From assembly GCA_947454705.1 (NCBI GenBank), contig CANGKZ010000012.1, positions 62,001 to 126,000 of the forward strand: 64,000 bases of DNA, in the 5' to 3' direction. The position numbers were made by a program, and so were the translations under genes. How positions within the stretch are numbered: the stretch's first letter is position 1; each line of letters opens with the position of its first letter. This stretch comes from Verrucomicrobiota bacterium. GTDB lineage: Bacteria; Verrucomicrobiota; Verrucomicrobiia; Limisphaerales; UBA9464. The notes beneath the pieces were generated by a model. The model searched no databases. It saw nothing but the letters and a program-made list of their open reading frames with translations, and had not been told where the DNA came from. Shown here piece after piece: positions 1-8,626 of this stretch.

Positions 1-201
1 ATGACCGTCGTGGTCGGGGGCGTCGGCAGCATCGTGGGAACGGTCTGCTCGGCGATCGGAATTGGTACCGCAGACCAGATCCTCCAGCAGGCGACCGGAT
101 CCCCGGTGACCGGCAAGATCGTCGTCCTAGTCGCCATCATCCTTTTCCTTCAGTGGAGGCCGGGTGGTCTGTTCTCCATCCGCAGCCGCAGCCTCGATTG
201 A
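1..201 (+). CDS. urtB: Urea ABC transporter permease UrtB, C-terminal fragment
   Basis: This is the 3' end of a gene cut by the window edge; about 66 codons remain and the Met at base 1 is probably internal. The residues end in a transmembrane segment followed by [10 protein letters not shown], the usual C-terminus of UrtB/LivH-type branched-chain permeases. UrtB and UrtC form the membrane channel of the ATP-driven urea importer. The next gene, urtC, starts only 9 bases after the stop, so the genes are cotranscribed. The binding protein gene urtA is expected upstream, outside the window. Identity rests mainly on the intact urtCDE and urease genes that follow. Confidence 0.85.
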   Translation: MTVVVGGVGSIVGTVCSAIGIGTADQILQQATGSPVTGKIVVLVAIILFLQWRPGGLFSIRSRSLD

Positions 202-209
202 TCGATCCC

Positions 210-1355
210 ATGCGCACCGATTCCAAACGCCTTGAAACGTGGTTGACGCTGGCAGGCGGCTTCCTGCTCATCGTTCTGCTCCCGGCCCTCAATGTTCTTC
301 CGCTGCCGGAATTCCTGAAGGTCAGCGACTTCACCATCAACCTCTATGGAAAGTACCTCTGCTACGCCATCCTTGCGATCAGCGTGGATGTCCTCTGGGG
401 CTACACCGGTCTGCTGAGCCTGGGGCAGGCGCTGTTCTTCACCCTCGGCGGGTACATGATGGGCATGTACCTGATGCGAATGATCGGCACGCTCGGTCAG
501 TATCATCAGCCGATTCCCGACTTCTTGGTCTTCCTCGGCTGGAGCAAGCTGCCGCCGTTCTGGCAGCCGTTTGACAGTTTCGCCTTCGCGATGCTGATGG
601 CGCTTGTCCTGCCCGGAGCGCTCGCAACTCTGTTCGGGTTTCTCGCGTTCCGTTCCCGGATTCGCGGAGTGTATTTCTCCATCCTCACCCAGGCGCTGAC
701 CTACGGCGCCTGCCTCCTGTTCTTCCGCAACAGCCTTCTCATGGGCGGCAACAACGGGTTCACCGACTTCAAGTTCATCCTCGGACACGACCTTCGATCC
801 GCCGGCACGCAGCGCGGACTCTACATCGCCACCGCCATCACGCTCATGCTGGTGCTGGTCGGATGCCGGTGGTTGAGCCGTACCAAGTTTGGTCTGGTCC
901 AGCAGGCGATCCGGGACAGCGAAAACCGCGTGCTGTTCAGCGGCTATGCGGCGGCCCACTACAAGCTGTTCGTGTTCGTGCTCTGCGCGCTGGTCGCCTC
1001 GATCGGCGGCGTTCTCTACGTACCCCAGGTGGGCATCATCAACCCGAGTGAGATGGGCACCGAGAAGTCGTTGGAAGCCGTGGTGTGGGTGGCGGTGGGC
1101 GGACGCGGCACGCTGGTGGGACCGATCCTCGGAGCCTTCGGAGTGAATGCGCTGAAGAGCTGGGCGACCCGTGCTTATCCGGATCTTTGGCTGATTTTCC
1201 TCGGCGTCATGTTTGTGCTGGTGACCGTGTTCATGCCCCGGGGACTGGTGGGAATTCCCGATCAACTCCGCGAACTCGCGGCCCGGTTCCAGAAGCGCAA
1301 GACGGATGCGGAGCCTCCCGTGACCGGCATCGAGCCCGACAAGAGCCTTCCCTGA
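210..1355 (+). CDS. urtC: Urea ABC transporter permease UrtC
   Basis: This 381-residue inner-membrane permease is a typical length for UrtC/LivM-family proteins and has multiple hydrophobic segments. The GYTGLLSLGQALFF stretch near residues 70-85 is the conserved LivM-type loop, and the C-terminal FMPRGLVGI is also typical. The ATG at 210 is preferred over an upstream in-frame ATG at 153, because the latter would overlap urtB and add a non-hydrophobic extension. It pairs with UrtB to form the urea channel and is driven by UrtD and UrtE. The gene lies between urtB (9 bp gap) and urtD (23 bp gap) in one operon. Confidence 0.93.
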   Translation: MRTDSKRLETWLTLAGGFLLIVLLPALNVLPLPEFLKVSDFTINLYGKYLCYAILAISVDVLWGYTGLLSLGQALFFTLGGYMMGMYLMRMIGTLGQYHQPIPDFLVFLGWSKLPPFWQPFDSFAFAMLMALVLPGALATLFGFLAFRSRIRGVYFSILTQALTYGACLLFFRNSLLMGGNNGFTDFKFILGHDLRSAGTQRGLYIATAITLMLVLVGCRWLSRTKFGLVQQAIRDSENRVLFSGYAAAHYKLFVFVLCALVASIGGVLYVPQVGIINPSEMGTEKSLEAVVWVAVGGRGTLVGPILGAFGVNALKSWATRAYPDLWLIFLGVMFVLVTVFMPRGLVGIPDQLRELAARFQKRKTDAEPPVTGIEPDKSLP

Positions 1356-1378
1356 TTTCCCTCCCAACTCCCCTCTGC

Positions 1379-2149
1379 ATGAGCGTCCGTCCCAAGGAAT
1401 TCATTCTCACCCTCGAGGGGGTGAACAAGCGGTTCGATGGCTTCAAGGCCATCACCGATCTCAACTTCTACATGGATGTTGGGGAGTTGCGCATCATCAT
1501 CGGCCCCAATGGAGCGGGGAAGAGCACGATGATGGACATCATCACCGGGCGTACCCGTCCTGATACCGGCAAGGTGGAGTTCGAGAAGGACACCGACCTC
1601 ACCCGGCTCAACGAGTACCAGATCAACCGCCTGGGAATCGGACGCAAGTTCCAGACTCCCTCGGTGTACGTCGGTCACACGGTGTTCCAGAACATTCTGC
1701 TCTCGCTCAAGGGCACCCGGAGCGTGTTTTCCGCGATCTTTCACCGCGTGTCCTCGTCCGATCGGGATCGCATCCAGACGGTGCTGGAGACAGTTGGTCT
1801 TGGGGCCAAGGCCGATTGGAAGGCCGGCGCACTCAGCCACGGGCAGAAGCAGTGGCTCGAGATCGGCATGCTCCTCGCCCAGGATCCCAAGCTTCTGCTG
1901 GTGGATGAACCCGCGGCGGGCATGAGCGATGAAGAAACCGCAAAGACCGGTGAACTGCTCCTCAGCCTCGAAGGAAAACACAGCGTGGTCGTGATCGAGC
2001 ACGACATGGCCTTTGTCCGGCAGCTCGGACGCAAGGTCACCGTCCTCCATCAGGGCACCGTTCTTTGCGAAGGCAGCGTCGATCAGGTGCAGAATGACGA
2101 ACGGGTCATCGAGGTGTACCTGGGCCGCAAAAAGAAGGACAAGACGTGA
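1379..2149 (+). CDS. urtD: Urea ABC transporter ATP-binding protein UrtD
   Basis: This 256-residue ABC ATPase of the LivG/UrtD class powers urea import with UrtE. Walker A is GPNGAGKST at residues 42-50. The signature motif is LSHGQ at 152-156, Walker B is LLLVDEP at 172-178, and the switch His is in VVIEHDM near 208. An LSHGQ signature followed by KQWLEIGM is characteristic of UrtD rather than LivG. The ATG at 1379 is chosen because it gives the family length; an open frame extends upstream into urtC but has no homology-like sequence. It lies between urtC and urtE. Confidence 0.94.
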   Translation: MSVRPKEFILTLEGVNKRFDGFKAITDLNFYMDVGELRIIIGPNGAGKSTMMDIITGRTRPDTGKVEFEKDTDLTRLNEYQINRLGIGRKFQTPSVYVGHTVFQNILLSLKGTRSVFSAIFHRVSSSDRDRIQTVLETVGLGAKADWKAGALSHGQKQWLEIGMLLAQDPKLLLVDEPAAGMSDEETAKTGELLLSLEGKHSVVVIEHDMAFVRQLGRKVTVLHQGTVLCEGSVDQVQNDERVIEVYLGRKKKDKT

Positions 2150-2222
2150 CCTCGGACGTCCGCTCCCTCGTCGTTGTCGGATTCCTGTGCCGCTCCGTGT
2201 TTGATCGTTTCGTTTTGTCGCC

Positions 2223-2918
2223 ATGCTGACTCTTTCCAATTTGACCGTGTCCTATGACGGGTCCCGCGTGCTGCGCGGCGTGAATCTCAAGGTGCCGGAG
2301 AAGAGCCTCATCTGCCTGATGGGGCGCAATGGCGTGGGCAAGACCACCACGCTGAAGTCGATCGTGGGATTGGTGAAGCTCGACACCGGCACCGTGACCC
2401 TTGGTGACGACAACCTCACCGGCCTCCCGCCCGACGCCCGCGCGCGCAAGGGCATTGGCTACGTGCCGCAGGGACGCGACATCTTCCCGCACCTCACCGT
2501 GCAGGAGAACCTGAAGATCAGTGTCGTGGTGCACGGCGCCAAGGCCGCGGAGCAAATGGATCGTGTCCTGGAGCTGTTCCCCATCCTGAAGGAATTCCTC
2601 CAGCGCAAGGGCGGCGTGCTCTCCGGCGGACAACAGCAGCAGCTCGCCATCGCCCGCGCCCTGTTGACCAATCCGCGCGTGCTGATCCTCGACGAGCCCA
2701 CGGAAGGCATTCAGCCCAACATCATCGACCTCATCGGCGACGCGCTGATGAAGATCAAGAAGGAGGGCAAGATCAGCATCCTGCTGGTCGAACAATACCT
2801 CGATTTCTGCCTGTCGATCGGGGATTTCTTCTACATCATGGACCGCGGCGCGGTGGTTGCGAACGGTCCCATTTCGGATCTGAACAACGACCTGGTTCGT
2901 CGCCATCTGACCGTATGA
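2223..2918 (+). CDS. urtE: Urea ABC transporter ATP-binding protein UrtE
   Basis: This 231-residue ABC ATPase of the LivF/UrtE class is the second nucleotide-binding subunit of the urea importer. Walker A is GRNGVGKT at residues 34-41, the signature LSGGQ at 133-137 and Walker B RVLILDEP at 152-159. The length matches UrtE (about 230). Its stop overlaps the start of the next small gene as ATGA (2915-2918), a sign of translational coupling between the transporter genes and the urease block. Confidence 0.94.
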   Translation: MLTLSNLTVSYDGSRVLRGVNLKVPEKSLICLMGRNGVGKTTTLKSIVGLVKLDTGTVTLGDDNLTGLPPDARARKGIGYVPQGRDIFPHLTVQENLKISVVVHGAKAAEQMDRVLELFPILKEFLQRKGGVLSGGQQQQLAIARALLTNPRVLILDEPTEGIQPNIIDLIGDALMKIKKEGKISILLVEQYLDFCLSIGDFFYIMDRGAVVANGPISDLNNDLVRRHLTV

Positions 2919-3223
2919 ATTCCAAAACGTCTCCACTCGCACGCCTTCGGAGTTCGGTGTTTGCGGCCTTCGCCGCGTCGTCGTCGATGCTCCTCTCGAT
3001 GGGCCGCCTGTCTGCGCATCCCGGGCATTCCCTTGCGGATGAAGGCGTGCTCCATGCGGTGACCAGCCCGTACCATCTGGGAATCCTGCTCGCGACCGGA
3101 TTGGGCCTTTGTGGCATTGCCGGACTCGCGTTGCGCGAAGGCAGCCGTGCGCAGCGTTGGATGCGAGTGGCGGGCGTTACGGTCACGTGTTCCGCGGGTG
3201 TGTTATGGGGATTGGCCCGGTGA
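2915..3223 (+). CDS. Small membrane protein between urt and ure genes, with HPGH motif
   Basis: This 102-residue protein has a basic N-terminus and hydrophobic stretch (about residues 12-30), then HPGH at 35-38, further His residues at 47 and 54, and two predicted membrane segments (about 54-72 and 86-101). I cannot assign a named family. The HPGH motif after a signal-like segment resembles the start of HupE/UreJ nickel-permease-type proteins, but it is far too short to be a full permease. It overlaps urtE by 4 bases and ureD begins within or just after its end, so it is a real operon member. A role in nickel or urea handling at the membrane is inference from position and His content. Confidence 0.7.
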   Translation: MNSKTSPLARLRSSVFAAFAASSSMLLSMGRLSAHPGHSLADEGVLHAVTSPYHLGILLATGLGLCGIAGLALREGSRAQRWMRVAGVTVTCSAGVLWGLAR

Positions 3224-4062
3224 CGCCTCCGGGGGCGATGCCTCCGGAGCGACGCGGCCGCGCGTCGATGACGGTCCAGAAAGTGGCCGGCCAATCTGCG
3301 GTCGTGTCCGCCCTGGCGCGCGATCCTCTGAAACTGCTCACACCGGTTTCCCGCGGACCGGCCGTGTGGGCGTGCCTCAGCAGCTTCGGCGGAGGCATGG
3401 TGGCGGGCGATCAGACCGAGCTGGACCTCGACCTTCGCGAAGGCACCACCTGCTACGTCGGCACCCAGGCTTCCACCAAGGTTTATCGCAACCCGCACGG
3501 ACGCGCCTGCGGTCACACCACGCGCGCCACGGTCGGTGAAGGATCCTGCCTCGTTTTCGCGCCGGATGTGGTCCAGGCGTTTTCGGATTCGCGGTACGAG
3601 CAGACCCAATCCTTCGACCTCACACCGACGTCGGATCTCGTTCTGGTCGATTGGCTGAATGCGGGTCGATCGGAATGCGGGGAACATTGGGCCTTTCGCC
3701 GATTCGTGAGCCGCAATGAAATCCGCGTCGCCGGAAAACGGCGCGTGGTGGATGCCCTGATTCTGGATCCCGATTCTGGGACGTTGGCCGGTCCTTCGCG
3801 TCTCGGAAGCTGGCGGTGCCTTGCCATGGTGGCTCTGGTCGGACCCGGCCTCGCCGAGCTCACGGCATCGATCGCCGCCGAGGTGCAATCGCTCCCGGTT
3901 CAACGTTCCAGCGAGCTCATCCTCAGCGCGAGCCTGGTCCGCGAGGGACTCCTGCTGCGGATTGCGGGTCACTCGGTTGAACGCGTCCGTCTCGAATGGC
4001 AGCGCCTGCTCCAGCCGCTGGCGTCGCGATTGGGCGATGCGCCCTGGAACCGGAAAGGATAG
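3205..4062 (+). CDS. ureD: Urease accessory protein UreD
   Basis: UreD (UreH) is a scaffold that binds apo-urease and, with UreF and UreG, inserts nickel and CO2 into the active site. The protein shows the family core [16 protein letters not shown] followed by [10 protein letters not shown], and SRLGSWRCL later on. The start is uncertain: ATG at 3205 gives 285 residues and overlaps the preceding gene by 19 bases, ATG at 3238 gives 274, and ATG at 3268 gives 264. All leave the conserved core intact. It lies directly before the urease structural genes. Confidence 0.88.
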   Translation: MGIGPVTPPGAMPPERRGRASMTVQKVAGQSAVVSALARDPLKLLTPVSRGPAVWACLSSFGGGMVAGDQTELDLDLREGTTCYVGTQASTKVYRNPHGRACGHTTRATVGEGSCLVFAPDVVQAFSDSRYEQTQSFDLTPTSDLVLVDWLNAGRSECGEHWAFRRFVSRNEIRVAGKRRVVDALILDPDSGTLAGPSRLGSWRCLAMVALVGPGLAELTASIAAEVQSLPVQRSSELILSASLVREGLLLRIAGHSVERVRLEWQRLLQPLASRLGDAPWNRKG

Positions 4063-4124
4063 CGCGATCCGGCCTCGTCACCGTCTGGCGTTTTTTCCAC
4101 TCTTTCTCGAACACCGACTTACCT

Positions 4125-4877
4125 ATGCATCTGTCACCCCGGGAACTGGACAAGCTTGTTCTCCACAACGCCGGCTTCCTCGCCCAGAAGCGCCTCGCCC
4201 GCGGCCTGCGCCTCAACCATCCGGAATCCGTGGCTCTCATCGCCACCGTGCTGCTGGAGTTCATCCGCGATGGACGCAGCGTGGCCGAGTTGATGGACCT
4301 CGGACGCCAGCTTCTCGGACGCAACCAGGTGATGTCGGGCGTCCCGGAATTGATCTACGACGTCCAGGTCGAAGGCACATTTCCGGACGGATCAAAATTG
4401 GTCACCGTGCACCACCCGATCGCCTCCGAGAACGGCAATCTGGCCCTGGCTTTGTACGGAAGCTTTCTCCCGGTGCCGGAGCTCTCGAAGTTCACGCCGA
4501 TCGCCGAGGAACCGCAGCCCGGTGCGTACCTGCTCGCCGAGGGCGACATCGAGGCCAATGTCGGACGCACGCCGGTCGAAGTGGAGGTTACCAATCTGGG
4601 CGACCGACCGGTGCAGGTGGGCAGCCACTATCATTTTGCCGAGACCAATCCGGGTTTGCGATTCGACCGGACGCTGGCCTATGGACGTCGACTCGACATC
4701 CCGGCGGGCACTGCGGTGCGTTTCGAACCGGGTGAGACGCGGACCATCCGGCTGGTGGAAATCGCCGGCAAACGTGTCATCCGCGGCGGCAACAATCTCG
4801 CCAGCGGCAAGGTGTCGGTGACCGCACGTCGCGCCGTTGCGGCCCGCGCCAAGAAGCGTGGTTTCGGAATGAAATAG
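4125..4877 (+). CDS. ureAB: Urease fused gamma/beta subunit (UreA-UreB)
   Basis: This 250-residue protein joins the two small urease subunits. Residues 1-100 are the gamma (UreA) domain, starting [11 protein letters not shown] and including the [17 protein letters not shown] segment. About 101-128 is a linker, and 129-235 is the beta (UreB) domain with [13 protein letters not shown] around 159-171. Fused gamma/beta subunits are known in Helicobacter-type ureases and some other bacteria. The start at 4125 matches the canonical UreA N-terminus; an open frame extends upstream but is unrelated. It combines with UreC to form the (alpha-beta-gamma) urease core. No separate ureA or ureB is present nearby. 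Confidence 0.95.
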   Translation: MHLSPRELDKLVLHNAGFLAQKRLARGLRLNHPESVALIATVLLEFIRDGRSVAELMDLGRQLLGRNQVMSGVPELIYDVQVEGTFPDGSKLVTVHHPIASENGNLALALYGSFLPVPELSKFTPIAEEPQPGAYLLAEGDIEANVGRTPVEVEVTNLGDRPVQVGSHYHFAETNPGLRFDRTLAYGRRLDIPAGTAVRFEPGETRTIRLVEIAGKRVIRGGNNLASGKVSVTARRAVAARAKKRGFGMK

Positions 4878-4942
4878 GACCAAGGACACGCGCTTCCAGA
4901 ATCCGAACCGACGACTTACAACCCCTTTCCGGAGAACTTTCC

Positions 4943-6658
4943 ATGGCTCATAAAATGAAGCGGTCGCAGTACGCCGACATGTTTGGCCCCACCACCGGGG
5001 ACCGAATCCGTCTGGGCGACACCACGCTCGAAGCGCAGATCGAGCGCGACTTCACCACCTACGGCGACGAGTGCAAATTCGGCGGCGGAAAAGTGATCCG
5101 CGAAGGCATGGGTCAGGCCGCGGGCGTCGGCGCGCGCGAGGCGCTGGACTGCGTGATCACCAATGCCGTCGTGATGGACCACACCGGCATTTACAAGTGT
5201 GACATCGGCATCAAGGACGGCCGCATCGCCGGTCTGGGCAAGGCGGGAAATCCCGACGTGATGGCCGGCGTCACACGCAAGATGGTCGTGGGCGTGACCA
5301 CCGAAGTGATCGCCGGCGAAGGATTGATCGTCACCGCGGGCGGTCTCGACACCCACATTCATTTCATCTGTCCCCAGCAGGCGCACGAGGCGATCGCGGC
5401 CGGCTTGACCACCATGGTCGGCGGCGGCACCGGTCCGGCCGTGGGCACCTGCGCCACCACCTGCACGCCGGCGCCGTTCTACTTCAAGGCCATGCTCCAG
5501 GCGGTGGACAGCCTGCCGCTGAACTTCGGATTCACCGGGAAGGGGAATACTGCGCTCCCCGCCGGCCTGAAGGATCAAATCCGGGCCGGAGCCATCGGAC
5601 TCAAACTCCACGAGGACTGGGGCACCACGCCCGCGGCAATCGATTGCTGTCTCACCATTGCCGATCGCCACGACGTGCAGGTGACCATCCACACGGACAC
5701 GCTCAATGAGTCCACCTTTGTTGAGGGAACGATTGCAGCGTTCAAGGGACGCACCATCCACACCTACCACTCCGAGGGCGCGGGTGGAGGACACGCGCCG
5801 GACATCATTCGAATCTGCGGCGAGCCCAACGTGCTGCCGAGCTCCACGAATCCCACGCGTCCGTTCACCGCGAACACCATCGATGAACACCTCGACATGC
5901 TGATGGTGTGTCATCATCTCGATCCCTCTTTGCCCGAGGACGTGGCGTTCGCCGAAAGCCGCATCCGCGGTGAGACCATCGCTGCGGAGGACATCCTCCA
6001 CGACCTCGGTGCAATCAGCATGATGAGCTCCGATTCGCAGGCGATGGGCCGCATTGGCGAAGTCATCACCCGCACCTGGCAGACGGCCGACAAAATGAAG
6101 CGCCAGCGCGGACGCCTGCCCGAAGAAACCGGCAACAACGACAACGTCCGCATCAAACGGTACCTTTCCAAGTACACCATCAACCCCGCGCTCGCACACG
6201 GGATGTCGCATCTCATCGGGTCCATTGAAGTGGGCAAACTCGCCGATCTCGTTCTGTGGCGTCCCGCCTTCTTCGGTGCGAAGCCTGAGATGGTGGTGAA
6301 GGGCGGTGTCATTGCCTGGGCACAAATGGGCGATCCCAACGCCAGCATTCCCACGCCGCAACCGGTAATCATGCGTCCCATGTTCGGTTCCTTCGGTCGC
6401 GCCACGGGCAGCTGCTCCGTCGCCTTCGTGAGCCAGCTCTGCCATCGCGATGGCGTGGCGGCGAAGTACGGTTTGGTGAAACCCATTGAGCCGGTGAAGG
6501 GCTGCCGTTCTGTCAGCAAAAAGGACCTGAAGTGGAACAACGCCATGCCTAAGATCACGGTCGATCCCGAGACCTACGAGGTGCACGCCGACGGTGTGTT
6601 GCTCACCTGCGAGCCAGCCAAGATCCTTCCCCTCGCGCAGCGCTACTACCTGTTCTGA
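4943..6658 (+). CDS. ureC: Urease alpha (catalytic) subunit UreC
   Basis: This 571-residue dinickel hydrolase (usual length about 570) converts urea to ammonia and carbamate. All active-site residues are visible: His138 and His140 (DTHIHF), the carbamylated Lys221 and His223 in GLKLHEDWG, His250, His276 in [15 protein letters not shown], the flap Cys323-His324 (MVCHHL) and Asp364 (SSDSQAMGR). The enzyme therefore appears intact. It follows the gamma/beta fusion after 65 bases and precedes ureF by 3 bases. Confidence 0.98.
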   Translation: MAHKMKRSQYADMFGPTTGDRIRLGDTTLEAQIERDFTTYGDECKFGGGKVIREGMGQAAGVGAREALDCVITNAVVMDHTGIYKCDIGIKDGRIAGLGKAGNPDVMAGVTRKMVVGVTTEVIAGEGLIVTAGGLDTHIHFICPQQAHEAIAAGLTTMVGGGTGPAVGTCATTCTPAPFYFKAMLQAVDSLPLNFGFTGKGNTALPAGLKDQIRAGAIGLKLHEDWGTTPAAIDCCLTIADRHDVQVTIHTDTLNESTFVEGTIAAFKGRTIHTYHSEGAGGGHAPDIIRICGEPNVLPSSTNPTRPFTANTIDEHLDMLMVCHHLDPSLPEDVAFAESRIRGETIAAEDILHDLGAISMMSSDSQAMGRIGEVITRTWQTADKMKRQRGRLPEETGNNDNVRIKRYLSKYTINPALAHGMSHLIGSIEVGKLADLVLWRPAFFGAKPEMVVKGGVIAWAQMGDPNASIPTPQPVIMRPMFGSFGRATGSCSVAFVSQLCHRDGVAAKYGLVKPIEPVKGCRSVSKKDLKWNNAMPKITVDPETYEVHADGVLLTCEPAKILPLAQRYYLF

Positions 6659-6661
6659 TCC

Positions 6662-7390
6662 GTGCTGCGGGATACCCCAATCGTGATACCGCCTGCCGAT
6701 CCGCGGGGCGGCCTCGAAGCGCCCCCCGACGACTGGTGGGTGTGGCAGTGGATTGATTCCGCCTTTCCCACCGGCGGCTTCGCGCACTCCGGCGGGGTGG
6801 AGGCGGCGTGGCAGCACGGGGCCATTCGGTCGCGCGACGATTGGCGCGGGTACCTAGTGGCCAGCCTTGATCAGGCGGGGCATGCGGTTCTTCCGTGGGT
6901 CTCAGCGGCGCAGCGGGATCCCTCGCGGCTCGCGGAACTGGATGACTGGTGCGACGCCTTCACCACCAATCACGTCGCCAACCGCGCCAGCCGCGCGCAG
7001 GGCAGGGCCCTCTGGCCGGCTGCCTGCCGCATGTTTGGTGAGGCTCGGCTAAAGCTTCTCATCGATGCCGGCGGAGTTGTGCCTGAATCCCCGGGACACT
7101 TTGCGCCGCGCTTCGGAGCCGTGCTCGGAGTGCTCGGGCTCGAACGCCTGAAATCCCAGCGGCTGTTCATCTTCGCGCATCTGCGCGGGCTTCTGGCGTC
7201 CGGAGTGCGACTCGGGATTGTCGGTCCCATGGAGGCGCAATCGCTCCAATTTCAGCTCTCGGTCCACGGCGAAGATGTGCTGACCCGCTGCGCCAGTTTG
7301 GAACCCGAGGATGCGGCGCAGACTCAGCCGCTGCACGACCTCTGGCAGGCCGCGCAGGACCGCCTTTACTCACGACTGTTTCAAAGTTGA
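6662..7390 (+). CDS. ureF: Urease accessory protein UreF
   Basis: This 242-residue protein contains the UreF core: WQWIDSAFPTGGFAHSGGVEAAW near residues 28-50, with the conserved Ser-Ala-Phe-Pro-x-Gly-Gly-Phe-x-His-Ser. UreF binds UreD and recruits UreG to apo-urease, acting as fidelity checkpoint for nickel insertion. The gene starts with GTG at 6662, only 3 bases after the ureC stop, so translation is probably coupled. A ureE gene, often found between ureC and ureF, is absent here. Confidence 0.93.
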   Translation: MLRDTPIVIPPADPRGGLEAPPDDWWVWQWIDSAFPTGGFAHSGGVEAAWQHGAIRSRDDWRGYLVASLDQAGHAVLPWVSAAQRDPSRLAELDDWCDAFTTNHVANRASRAQGRALWPAACRMFGEARLKLLIDAGGVVPESPGHFAPRFGAVLGVLGLERLKSQRLFIFAHLRGLLASGVRLGIVGPMEAQSLQFQLSVHGEDVLTRCASLEPEDAAQTQPLHDLWQAAQDRLYSRLFQS

Positions 7391-7470
7391 TTCAACCCAT
7401 GCGCCGTGTCACCCCAGAGTCCAGCCGCCGGGCTTGAGTTTTTATCGTTCGAATCCATTTGTTTTTCACC

Positions 7471-8274
7471 ATGGCCACCACGTCGAACTCCTCGTCGTCC
7501 CAATCTCACTCGCATTCGCATTCGCACTCCCATTCCCACGGGCACAGCCACTCGCACGGACACGATCATGGCCACACCCATGAAGTGATGGAGCATCCGG
7601 GACACTTTCACGAACGCGACCTGCCGTTGGATCGCGATTTCAAGAAGCGCGCCTTCACCGTCGGCGTGGGCGGTCCCGTGGGCAGTGGCAAGACGGCACT
7701 TATGCTGCAGCTCTGTCGTGCGCTGAAGGACCGCGTGCAGGTGGCGGCGGTTACCAATGACATCTTCACCCGCGAGGACGGCGAGTTCCTGATCCGCAAC
7801 CAGGCGCTCGCGCCCGAGCGGATTCGCGCGGTGGAAACCGGTGGATGCCCCCACGCGGCGATTCGCGAGGACATCTCCGCGAACCTCCTCGCGCTGGAGG
7901 ATCTGCACCGGTTGTTTCATCCCGACGTGCTGCTGCTCGAATCGGGCGGGGACAACCTCGCGGCCTGTTTCAGTCGGGAGCTGGCCGATTACACGATCCA
8001 GGTCATCGACGTCTCAGGCGGCGACAAGATCCCGCGCAAGGGCGGCCCTGGCATCACCCAGAGCGATCTGTTGGTGATCAACAAGACCGACCTCGCCGCC
8101 GCCGTGGGCGCGGATTTGGACGTCATGGCCCGCGACTCAAAAAAGATGCGTGGCGCCGGTCCCTTCCTGTTTGCCCAGGTGCGCAACGGCGTGGGCGTGG
8201 AGGCGATCGTGGACCACATCGTGCACGCCTGGCAGCACGCGACGGGCGTGGAGCACGGGCATGCGCATGCGTGA
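7471..8274 (+). CDS. ureG: Urease accessory GTPase UreG with long His-rich N-terminus
   Basis: UreG hydrolyses GTP to drive nickel delivery to urease. In this 267-residue protein the P-loop GGPVGSGKT lies at 67-75 and the nickel-binding Cys-Pro-His at 126-128. Residues 1-47 are unusual: 16 histidines, 13 of them alternating with Ser, Gly, Asp or Thr at positions 13-37, and the gene also ends in a GHAHA tail. Typical bacterial UreG is about 205 residues without this extension. Because no ureE is seen, the extension may do the nickel-binding job of the UreE His tail, as proposed for plant UreG. The ATG at 7471 is chosen; an in-frame TTG lies 12 bases upstream. Confidence 0.96.
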   Translation: MATTSNSSSSQSHSHSHSHSHSHGHSHSHGHDHGHTHEVMEHPGHFHERDLPLDRDFKKRAFTVGVGGPVGSGKTALMLQLCRALKDRVQVAAVTNDIFTREDGEFLIRNQALAPERIRAVETGGCPHAAIREDISANLLALEDLHRLFHPDVLLLESGGDNLAACFSRELADYTIQVIDVSGGDKIPRKGGPGITQSDLLVINKTDLAAAVGADLDVMARDSKKMRGAGPFLFAQVRNGVGVEAIVDHIVHAWQHATGVEHGHAHA

Positions 8275-8280
8275 TGGGGC

Positions 8281-8345
8281 GGTTGAAGGGTTGAACCTGG
8301 AAACGGCAGTTGAAGGGTTAAAAAGTTGAAGTGTTGAAGGGGTTA
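8281..8345. repeat. TTGAAG-type short tandem repeat
   Basis: Several copies of GTTGAAGGG and close variants stand just after ureG. The same octamer-like unit recurs at 18495, 18710-18773, 38642, 44920, 45130-45165 and elsewhere, either directly or as its complement CTTCAAC. No coding potential is seen. Confidence 0.6.
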
Positions 8346-8388
8346 GTCACGGCGGCGCGGTGACACCGCCGATGGATCAAGAGAATAG

Positions 8389-8445
8389 CCCAGGCCTTCA
8401 GGCCTGGGTTTCGACGGGGCGGCTGCCTGCGAGTCCCGGAGGGAC
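8389..8445. repeat. Two small perfect hairpins
   Basis: CCCAGGCC at 8389-8396 pairs with GGCCTGGG at 8401-8408 around a TTCA loop. GTCCC at 8433-8437 pairs with GGGAC at 8441-8445 around GGA. Such short hairpins are typical REP-like intergenic sequences. No T-run follows either, so they are not convincing intrinsic terminators for ureG. Confidence 0.55.
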
Positions 8446-8500
8446 GACAGAGGAGAGCTGTTGCCGTGCTTCCTTGATCCGATGGTAGCCTCCGGAAGTC

Positions 8501-8571
8501 ACCGGTTGGTCTTGTACCACACCCGGACTCAAAAGCGGTGTCGACGCTTCGCTCTGCCACCGCACTCCAAA
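8501..8571 (-). repeat. Dispersed hairpin repeat, copy R1
   Basis: One copy of the 40-base hairpin core (8532-8571, AAAGCGGTG...CACCGCACTCCAAA), preceded on the + strand by the conserved ACCGGT block at 8501. Other copies are at 21999, 24206, 47658, 47967, 54500, 54739 and 59747. GCGGTG and CACCGC form the hairpin stem. Confidence 0.75.
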
Positions 8572-8590
8572 GGGACGCCGCCGTTTTCTC

Positions 8591-8626
8591 TGCTTATCTG
8601 CGTTCATCCGCGTCCATCTGCGGTTC
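8591..8626. repeat. ATCTGCG phased repeat
   Basis: Three to four units of ATCTGCGTTC/ATCCGCGTCC follow one another at about 10-base spacing and end in CTGCGGTTC. The same family occurs at 11811-11963 and 28551-28695. Confidence 0.55.

Noticed and set aside
150-1367. Open frame on the - strand opposite urtC
   Set aside because: Shadow of urtC with His/Glu-rich low-complexity sequence.
8275-8624. Possible intrinsic terminator after ureG
   Set aside because: Hairpins exist (8389-8445), but no T-run follows; they fit the repeat families better.
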